Source: Pumilibacter muris
GTDB taxonomy: Bacteria; Bacillota; Clostridia; Christensenellales; Pumilibacteraceae
DNA: 64,000 nt
Assembly: GCF_943193045.1 (NCBI RefSeq)
Contig: NZ_CALPCN010000007.1
Span: forward strand, 1-64,000
Direction of reading: 5' to 3'
Part shown: piece after piece, positions 1 to 8,000 of the stretch
Position numbering within the stretch: position 1 is the stretch's first letter
Layout of the letters: every line of letters starts with the position of its first letter
Translations under genes and position numbers: made by a program
The notes under the pieces: model-generated
Database searches by the model: none
Seen by the model: only the letters and a program-made list of their open reading frames with translations
Told to the model about the DNA's origin: nothing

Positions 1-3000
1 AGCGTGAGCACTTCTTCAAGTACCGCAGTATCGGGTTCCGCCTCTACCGCGTTCTGCACAGGCATGTTTGCAAGCTGTTCTCTGAGTTCGAATAATTGGT
101 CGTTTATGGGCGCCAAATCAACTGTAAAGTTACCGTCGTCGGTTGCAATAGGCTGACTAAGCTTGATATTTTCCATATCTTGACGCAAAGACAGCATTTC
201 GCCGTATAAATCGTCTAAGGAAACGGCGGCATCGGAAACGACGTTTTCGGCAGACGCCGCAAGCATTTCTTTAATTTCGTTTAATTCGCCCATAATGGAA
301 TCGCGGGATTCGAAATCGGTTTCCGCAACCGCACCGCCTATTGCAAGCGTTTGCAAATCGGCAATTTGAGCGTTCAAATTTTGTAACTCTTCGGTTAGCG
401 CGGAATTATCCGAAACCGCGTTCAATTTTTCGTTTAACGAATAAAGTTCAGTCTTAAATTCCGCAATTTCGTCGGCAAGCGCGGCAATTTCCGAATCGGA
501 CGACTGCTCGCTTTCGGTATACGTCGCGGATTTAGTTTCCGCAAAATCGGATTTCAGCGCGGTAATTTCGTCGCGCAAATTTATTATTTCGTCGAGCACA
601 ACGTTCAACTCGTTTGACCCGACGGATTCGCTTTGAGCACCATCGTCGGAAATGGTTGTGCGGCGCGAAATCATGTCGCGGATTTCCGAAAGAGCGGTTT
701 TTATTGCGTCGATTTCGTCAGCCTGTTCGGCAAAGTTTACCTCTCTGACGCCCGCAATTTCGCTGTGCAACCCGGCAATTTCGTCTAATATAGTTCCTAC
801 GTTTTCGTCGGAGCCGTTCTCTTCCGCACGGCTTTCGCTTTGCGCGTTGAGAATGTTCGCAACGTCGTCTTTATACGCCTGAATTTCGTCGCGCAACGAA
901 ACGATTTCACCGAGCAACATATTCACTTCGTCGCCTGTGGGAGTAACGTTCGCGCTCGCAACAGTTTCGCCGTCCGATTTAACGGCTTTAATATCCGACA
1001 AATCCGATTTAAGTTCAAGCAAATCGTTTCTCAAATTTTCGAGTTCCGCCGTCATGTCGGTGTTATCGAGCATTCTCGCCGCCTTAACGTCTTCGCGCAA
1101 CGAAAGAATTTCGGAAACGGTATCGTATTCGTCGAATGCCGCTAATTTTTCTTTGATTGTGGCTATGTCGTCCATTATAATCGACATACCCTCGTTCTCC
1201 AACGTTTCGGCAATCGAATTTTCTTCGGGAGCACCGTCTATATTCGCTTCTATTTGATTGCGAATAAACGTGAGGTCGTCTTGCATTCTCACAAAATCGC
1301 CCACCGATTCGAATCCCGAACTGAGTTTATCCTTAATATCGGCGACGTCAGCCATAAGAATTTGCATATTGAGCGCGCTGTCTTCGCCCGCGTTTCCGAG
1401 CAATTTTTCTTTTATTACGGAAACTTCTTCCAATAAGCGCTTAACGTCCTCAACAGTATGTTCGCCGAGATTTTTAATTCCGTCGCTTTCGAGAACGGTT
1501 TTTATATCGTTAAGATTGTTAAGTAGCAAATCCATGTTGGCGGCGGTAACGTCGGAAGCAATATAATCGCTTAAACGTGTGTCAAGCTTTTCTATAGCTT
1601 CTTTCACTTCGGGCGCCGCTTGCGAGGTAGCCGCACCGCCTAACGAGTCTATACGCTCGGCAATGGCGGCAAACTGCGCCGACATTTCGTTCGCTTGAAT
1701 TTCCTGAGCGCTTTCAATGCCGCTCAACCGCTCGCGCAGCGCGGCAACTTCGGTAAGAAGCGTTTTCTTTTCTTCTTCCGACGCGCTAACTGCGGCAAGA
1801 CTTTGTTCGAGCTCTTTAAGATGAACTTGCTCTTTGATTTCGGCAAGAGTTGCGGATATTTCACCGTTTGCCTGTTCATAAGCCGCTCGCACCTCTTCGA
1901 GCTTAAACGATATTTGAGTAATTTCGTCGTATAGCACGTTGCCAACGCTGCCGTCAGGAGCCTGAGCGGGCACTATTTGGTCGAGAATACGGCGAAGCTC
2001 TTCTATAAGCGCGTTTTGATTGTCGGCGGCAAGCAAGCCGTTTGTTGCCAAAACGTCTTCTATAGACGAACTCTTTTCTTTGAGTTCGTCTATCGCCGCA
2101 ATAATATTTTGGCGTTCTTCAAGCGCTTGCTTATCGGCTTCGTCTTGCGTAGCTACAAATTCGTCTACCGTTTCGGTAAGATTTACCAACTGTTCCGAAA
2201 GCTTTTCGGATGCCTGAGCATACTGTTCGTTGGTGGTCGAAACGTCAAGCTCCGCAATTTTATCTTCGAGCGCTTTAATATTGTCGGAAAATTCTTCTTG
2301 CAAGCCCGCTATACGCGCCGCAAGTTCTTCGTTGTTTATAGTTTCGTTAGCTTGCGCGTCGAGCCTGTTTTGAACCTGTTCGCGCACAAACGCCAAATCT
2401 TCGAGAATTTTTTCTCTGTCGGCTGCGCTCAAAGACTTGTTTTCTTCGTATGACGCTCTGAAATCCACTATACCGTCAAGCACAGAAGCCGACAAATCGG
2501 AAGCGACCAAACCGTCGAGCGTTTCTTTGATTTCGGTAAGTTTTCCGTCGAATTTCTCGGCTGTCTCGCCGTCTACCGCCGTAAGGTCGTCGTAAAGTTT
2601 ATCGAATTGCGCCGCAATATCGTCGAACAACTTATCGAACTGTGCCGAAGAACCTACCGACTCCGTAATAACCGCAAGGTCGGCGCGCAAATCGTTGATT
2701 TGATTTATAACTTCTCCGGTTTCCGCAAGCTTTTCTTTAATTTCGGCAAGCTCGCCAAGCACAACCTCCCGACTTCCGTCGTCTGCCATAGCGTCTATTT
2801 TTTCGCTTATTCCCGCTATTATTTCGTTTGAGTCTGCCGATTCGGCATTTTCAAAAGAAACGTTATCGGAAACCGCTATTCCGCCCGCAATCCCCGCCTC
2901 TATGTCGGCAAGACGCGCGGTTACATCGGCAAAATTTTGATTGATTGCCGCAGAAAGTTCCTCAAGGTTCAATTTCGCGTTAAGAGCGTAAAGAGCGGAT

Positions 3001-4994
3001 TTAAGATTTTCAAGCTCGCCCGTCAAATTTTCGGCACCCGACATTATTTCGGGTTGAACGGCGGTTGCGGCAATATCGTCGGACGCAAACGCCTTTTCTC
3101 CTGACGACGCAGCCGAATTGCCAACGATAGCGTTTACCGAATTGCTCAATTCGGCAATCGATTGAGTGAGCGCGTTAATTCTATCCGACACCGAATCGCC
3201 TTCGTCGAAACTTACCGCGTCGGACGTAGGCAAAGGCATAGCGGGAGAATAACTCGCAACGTCACCCACTCTCAAATCCGAAAGTTCGGCTATAAGAGCT
3301 TTTATTTCAGCTTCGGACGCGCGCTTTTCGGCGTCGTCGGTTTCTGATAAACGTTCCTCGTTCACCGAAATTATATCGTCGTACAATCCCGAATTAGCGG
3401 TTAAGTTCTTAGAACCTTCCGCATCGTTTCTTGCCGCGACCATTTCGGGCAAAAATTCCAAAATCGTGTCTATATCTTCGCGCTTCGCTCTTTCGGAAAA
3501 CGCTATAAACTTATTAACGGCATCTTTCTTAGCCGAAGAAACCGTTATTTTTCCTGTGGCTGTCGCAAAAGAGCACAGCGAATCAAACACGCTACGGTCG
3601 AGCGGCGTGTCGAGAAGCTCTTTAACCACAATATCGTAAGCGCCGAGCGCGTCGGTAGTTATAAAGTCTTGCGCGTTTACAGCCGACACAAAATTTTCCA
3701 CCGCTTCGAGTTTCGAACGAAAATCTATGCTGTTGTTAAGCGTGGCATGCAAAAGGTCGAGGTCGGTATACGCTTTAAGCGCCATATTAACAAGCGCCTG
3801 ACGGTCGGGGTCGTTGCTACCGAGCATACCTTTCAACTCGTATACCGAGCGAATGATTTCGGTTAAATCCACTCCGCCGCTTTCGGGTTTAATGCGCGCT
3901 ATCTTGTTTAAAAGCTTTTTATCGATAGACCCCACGCCCGTGTTTTCGCCTACGGAATTTTTAAGCGCGATTATAGACGCCGCAATTTCGGCAAGCACGT
4001 CGGACATACTGCCGATAGCTTCCGAACTATCAACGCACAAGGGGCGCTCTTCGAGAGTTTTCAAAGTTTCTTTAATTTCGGTTAAAGCGGCTTTAAGCTC
4101 GTCGTCGCTCATGCTTTCAAGCTTTGTTTTAACGTCGGCAACCGCCGTTTTAACTTCCGAAACATTTGAATATACTTCGTCTATATTGCTTTTAAAATCG
4201 GATATGTTCGTTTTAACGTCCGAAATATTGCTTTTAACGTCGGCTATGTTTGTTTTTACTTCCCCAACGTCGGAAACTATACGGGAATCAGACTCGCGCG
4301 TCGATTTTAGAAGCGATTCGCTTATTCCCACAAGCTTTCCGAGTTCTTTTTGAGGAACGTGCTGCGGCGCAGGTTCGGGCAAATATCCCGCCGTTTGTCC
4401 GCCGGAAAGCGCCGCTCTGTTTTGAGCGGGCTGCTGAAGCTCTTCTATTTTTTCGTTAAGACGTTTGATTTCGGATAAGAACTGCGTTTCGTTCTGCCTT
4501 TTCTCGCGTTCCATATCCTCTTTAAGACGCGAAAGCTCCACATGCAACGACTGGGAATTTTGCGTCTTTGAAAGTTCGTCGCGCAGACGCGAAATTTCGT
4601 TGTACATAACAACTTCGTTGCTTTGCTGAGGAATGGAGAACAAGAGGTGCGGCTGAATAGGCGAAAACGGCTGTTGGGGCTGAGCCGCAACAGGTTGAGC
4701 CATATTCCGCTTTAATTCCGCCAACTCGTCGAGCACTTGATTCAATCGGTCGTCGTAGTATTGGTCGTCGTAGCCGTCGTCGTATTCTTCCTCGTACGGC
4801 TCTTCTTCCTCATACTCTTCCTCATCGTCGTAATCGTCTTCGTACTCCTCGTCGTCGTACTCTTCGTCCTCGTATTCTTCTTCGCCGTCGTCGTACTCTT
4901 CGTCGCGCTCGATGAATTCCTCTTCGTATTCATCGTAATCGTCGGCGTCGTCTGCCATAGAGAACTTACTGATTTCATCAAACATATTTTTCAT
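1..4994 (-). CDS. Giant acidic coiled-coil protein, partial (C-terminus beyond left edge)
   Basis: The minus-strand frame opens with ATG at 4994 and stays open to base 1, giving more than 1660 codons with no stop. No signal peptide or membrane segment is visible, so the product should be cytoplasmic. Residues about 13-85 are a low-complexity Asp/Glu/Tyr stretch, followed by a Pro/Gln linker. From about residue 115 on it is almost entirely heptad-type coiled coil, with many segments like EIxxLRDEI and six tandem near-identical heptads at about residues 240-286. It lies 27 bp behind the preceding giant gene and is probably co-transcribed with it. The ribosome site is weak (GAGAA). No enzymatic motif was found and I do not recognise the family. 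A scaffold or filament role is inference from composition and operon context only. Confidence 0.9.
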   Translation of the reverse strand, partial: MKNMFDEISKFSMADDADDYDEYEEEFIERDEEYDDGEEEYEDEEYDDEEYEDDYDDEEEYEEEEPYEEEYDDGYDDQYYDDRLNQVLDELAELKRNMAQPVAAQPQQPFSPIQPHLLFSIPQQSNEVVMYNEISRLRDELSKTQNSQSLHVELSRLKEDMEREKRQNETQFLSEIKRLNEKIEELQQPAQNRAALSGGQTAGYLPEPAPQHVPQKELGKLVGISESLLKSTRESDSRIVSDVGEVKTNIADVKSNISDVKTNISDFKSNIDEVYSNVSEVKTAVADVKTKLESMSDDELKAALTEIKETLKTLEERPLCVDSSEAIGSMSDVLAEIAASIIALKNSVGENTGVGSIDKKLLNKIARIKPESGGVDLTEIIRSVYELKGMLGSNDPDRQALVNMALKAYTDLDLLHATLNNSIDFRSKLEAVENFVSAVNAQDFITTDALGAYDIVVKELLDTPLDRSVFDSLCSFATATGKITVSSAKKDAVNKFIAFSERAKREDIDTILEFLPEMVAARNDAEGSKNLTANSGLYDDIISVNEERLSETDDAEKRASEAEIKALIAELSDLRVGDVASYSPAMPLPTSDAVSFDEGDSVSDRINALTQSIAELSNSVNAIVGNSAASSGEKAFASDDIAATAVQPEIMSGAENLTGELENLKSALYALNAKLNLEELSAAINQNFADVTARLADIEAGIAGGIAVSDNVSFENAESADSNEIIAGISEKIDAMADDGSREVVLGELAEIKEKLAETGEVINQINDLRADLAVITESVGSSAQFDKLFDDIAAQFDKLYDDLTAVDGETAEKFDGKLTEIKETLDGLVASDLSASVLDGIVDFRASYEENKSLSAADREKILEDLAFVREQVQNRLDAQANETINNEELAARIAGLQEEFSDNIKALEDKIAELDVSTTNEQYAQASEKLSEQLVNLTETVDEFVATQDEADKQALEERQNIIAAIDELKEKSSSIEDVLATNGLLAADNQNALIEELRRILDQIVPAQAPDGSVGNVLYDEITQISFKLEEVRAAYEQANGEISATLAEIKEQVHLKELEQSLAAVSASEEEKKTLLTEVAALRERLSGIESAQEIQANEMSAQFAAIAERIDSLGGAATSQAAPEVKEAIEKLDTRLSDYIASDVTAANMDLLLNNLNDIKTVLESDGIKNLGEHTVEDVKRLLEEVSVIKEKLLGNAGEDSALNMQILMADVADIKDKLSSGFESVGDFVRMQDDLTFIRNQIEANIDGAPEENSIAETLENEGMSIIMDDIATIKEKLAAFDEYDTVSEILSLREDVKAARMLDNTDMTAELENLRNDLLELKSDLSDIKAVKSDGETVASANVTPTGDEVNMLLGEIVSLRDEIQAYKDDVANILNAQSESRAEENGSDENVGTILDEIAGLHSEIAGVREVNFAEQADEIDAIKTALSEIRDMISRRTTISDDGAQSESVGSNELNVVLDEIINLRDEITALKSDFAETKSATYTESEQSSDSEIAALADEIAEFKTELYSLNEKLNAVSDNSALTEELQNLNAQIADLQTLAIGGAVAETDFESRDSIMGELNEIKEMLAASAENVVSDAAVSLDDLYGEMLSLRQDMENIKLSQPIATDDGNFTVDLAPINDQLFELREQLANMPVQNAVEAEPDTAVLEEVLT
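4135..4276 (-). repeat. Six tandem 21-bp units encoding heptads
   Basis: Within the giant acidic coiled-coil gene, successive 21-base units encode heptads of the form N-I-S-D-V-K-T (variants NIADVKS, NISDFKS, NIDEVYS, NVSEVKT, AVADVKT). The units are alike at DNA level, which suggests tandem duplication of one heptad and predicts an unbroken coiled-coil register here. Confidence 0.75.
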
Positions 4995-5021
4995 AACTTA
5001 TTCTCGCGCCTTTCTTCCTTT

Positions 5022-8000
5022 TTATTTTTTAGTTGACGGACCTCTTCCGTTCGAAGGTCTTCTCGTAACGCTCGAAGTTCTTGCTCTGGGACGAGCGGGA
5101 CGTGCGCCTGCGGGTCTTGCGCCCGGACGCGCTCCGGGACGGGCGGGACGCGCACCTGCGGGTCTTGCACCCGAACGGGCGCCCGGACGCGCTCCGGGAC
5201 GGGCAGGACGTGCTCCCGCTCTCTTCTTGGGCACGCGGTTCACACGTTCCGTAACCTTTTTAACTATGCGACGCGGCTTCTGATTAGCAAGCTTTTTATA
5301 CCGCGACAACTCCGCCGCATGGCTCGCGTCGTCCATAGACTTATTGAGCAAATCGACAAGTTCGGTAGAACTCTTTTCGTCTTCGTCGAGCGCAAGTTGC
5401 ATAGCGTAGAATTTTTCGCGCAACGCAAGCCCCTGTTCCTCTTCGACAACGTTTTTAAGTTCCTCTCTGAGCGTTGCGATTTCGCTTTTGCGCTTAGCGA
5501 TTTTTTCGTCTATTCGGGCTTTGCGCGCCGCTTCTTCTTCGGCTATGCGCTTTGCTTCCTCTTCGGCGGCGATTCTCGCCTTTTCAGCCTCTTCTTCGGC
5601 AAGGCGTTTCGCCTCCTCTTCTTCGGCAAGGCGGGCTTTTTCGGCTTCCTCCGCTTCGATTCTGGCTTTCTCCGCCTCTTCTTCGGCTATGCGCTTTGCT
5701 TCTTCTTCGGCGGCGATTCTCGCCTTTTCAGCCTCTTCCGCTTCGAGACGAACTCTCTCCGCTTCTTCTTCGGCTTCTCTCTTTGCGCGCTCCGCCTCTT
5801 CTTCGGCAAGGCGTTTCGCTTCTTCCGCCTCAAGACGGGCTTTTTCGGCTTCCTCTTCGGCAAGACGTTTCGCCTCTTCCGCTTCTTCTTCGGCAAGGCG
5901 CTTTGCTTCCTCAGCTTCGAGACGGGCTTTTTCCGCCTCTTCTTCGGCAAGGCGTTTTGCCTCTTCCGCCTCTTCGGCAGCCGCGCGTTTGGCTTCTTCC
6001 GCTTCAAGCCGCATACGCTCTATTTCGTCTTGCGCTCGCTGTTCCGCTTCGAGCCGCGCCGCTTCCGCCCTTTCCAAAGCTTCTTGCGCAAGTCTCTCGG
6101 CTTCCGCTTTGCTTTCTTCGGACGCACGCTGAGCGTCGGCAACCGCGCGCTCGGCTTCTTGTTGCGCTAATTGCGCTTGAAGTTTTGCCTGCTCTATTGC
6201 GTTTTGCTGTTCTTTAACAAGCTTTTTGAGGTTCTCCGCCTCGATACGTTTTCTCTCTTTGGAAATTACGCCGCTGCCGGAAGTAATCAAATCCAAAGGA
6301 TTTACGTTCGTGTTCACTTCGTGGAACCGCTCGGTAGCTTTTTCGAAATCTTCTTTTGCGCGCGCAAGTTCTTCGCGGGCATTTTCAAGCTCCGACTCGC
6401 TCATAGAACGGAATTCGAAATTCTCTTTTATGCCTTCGGCGCGCAACGTTTCGAGGTTCGCCGCAAGCGTCGCCACTTCTTCGCCGAGAGTCATCTGCTC
6501 CATAGTAAGATTGAGCTTTTCCTCTTCGTCTTCGGTCGCCTCGATTTTCGCGTCCATTTCGGCAATCTTAGCCTGCGCTTCCGCAAGTTCCTCTTCGGCG
6601 GCTTTAACGCGCTCGGCAACTCCTGCCGCAGCGTCCATAACTATGGAATCGAGGTCGCCTGTAAGCGCGTCGCATTCGCTCTGCCAGTGGGCAACGTTCT
6701 GTTCGGCTTTGGCTTTGTCTTTTTCAACCTGTGCGCGAAGTTTGTTAAGCGCAATATTGCCTATAATCAAGTCTTCGGCGGGAATAATATCTTCTACTTC
6801 TATTTCCTCTTTTTCAATGAACTCGTTAGCCTTACGGAACACCGATTTCATTTCTATGCTCTTATCGGATTTAAGAGTAGTATTTGCAGTGGAGCTACGG
6901 TCTAATTCGGATATTTCTTTGTTCAAAGCTTTTATCTGCGTGCTCAGCTCGTTAATCTGCGTGGCGTCGGTTGTAGACATAAGCTCGTTTTGCAGAGTCG
7001 CAACCTGAGTTTTGCGAGAATCTTTTGCCGCGACGCTGTTTTCTATCGCTTCGGCAATCTCGGCAATTTCTCCGTCGAGCGTGTTCACCGTAAGCATCAT
7101 AGGATTGAGGATTTCAAGTTTGGCGTTAAGCTCGGCTATGCGTTTTGCCTTTGCCGCGAGTTCCGCAGCCTTGCGCGCTTCTTCGCGCGCAGCTTCAAGC
7201 TCTCCGTCGCTTGCCGCAACGAGCGCTTGCGTAGCCTCTTTCTTGCCGGCGTAATCGTCGGAAACCTCTTTTATGCGAGCAAGCAAACCGTTGCCCGCGT
7301 CGATTTCCGCCTTTTTAGCCGCCGCTACCTCTTTATCGGAGCGGATTTTCGCTTCAAGCTCCGCAATCTCTTTATTAAGAGCTTCTTTCGCCGCCTTACG
7401 ACGTTCAACAGCCAAATCGGTGTTCTTATCGTCAAGCTTTTGCTCCGATTCTTTAATATTGCCCGCAACCGACTCGACAACGAAATTCGCGTCCGCAAGT
7501 TCCGCATTCGTCTTTTCGGTCGCCTCAGTTATGGCGGCAATTCTCGTTTCGATAATGTTAAGCTCGGAATGCAAGCGGCTGTTGTTGTATTCCGCTTCTT
7601 TAAGTTTTTTCTCTTCCTCGCTCCAACTTTCGTTAGGCTCTTCGCGCTTAACGTCCGACACGATAGGTTCGCTCGGGTCGAAGCCCAACGCCGCAATCAA
7701 CGGGTCTACCGCAGGAACGGCAGGTTCGCTTGTTGCGGGAGCGGACATAGCAACAAATCCGCTTGCGGCTTCAGCCTCGCGCTGTTTAAGCGACTTGCAA
7801 GCTTCTTCTATGCTCATGCCGCTGCGAACGTCTTCGCGTATGCGCTCCTTTTCCTTTTCAAGCTCGCGCTGTTGCAAATCTTTGCTCTTGTCGAACGTGC
7901 GTTTCAACATGCCGCGCGGCTCGAAACGTTCTTCGTAAATACGAATTAAAAGTTCTTCATCGGAAATGGGAATGTATATTTCGTCGGCTACCGGAGGCCT

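Noticed and set aside
4737-5036. Plus-strand open frame of about 100 residues, nearly all Val, Leu and Phe, like a membrane protein
   Set aside because: It is the antisense of the Asp/Glu/Tyr codon run in the acidic head of the giant gene; no ribosome site or promoter.
5319-7949. Series of long plus-strand open frames (up to about 320 residues) opposite the giant coiled-coil genes
   Set aside because: Low-complexity Phe/Arg/Leu or Ser/Ala products are shadows of Glu/Ala/Lys-rich coding sequence on the minus strand and have no start signals.
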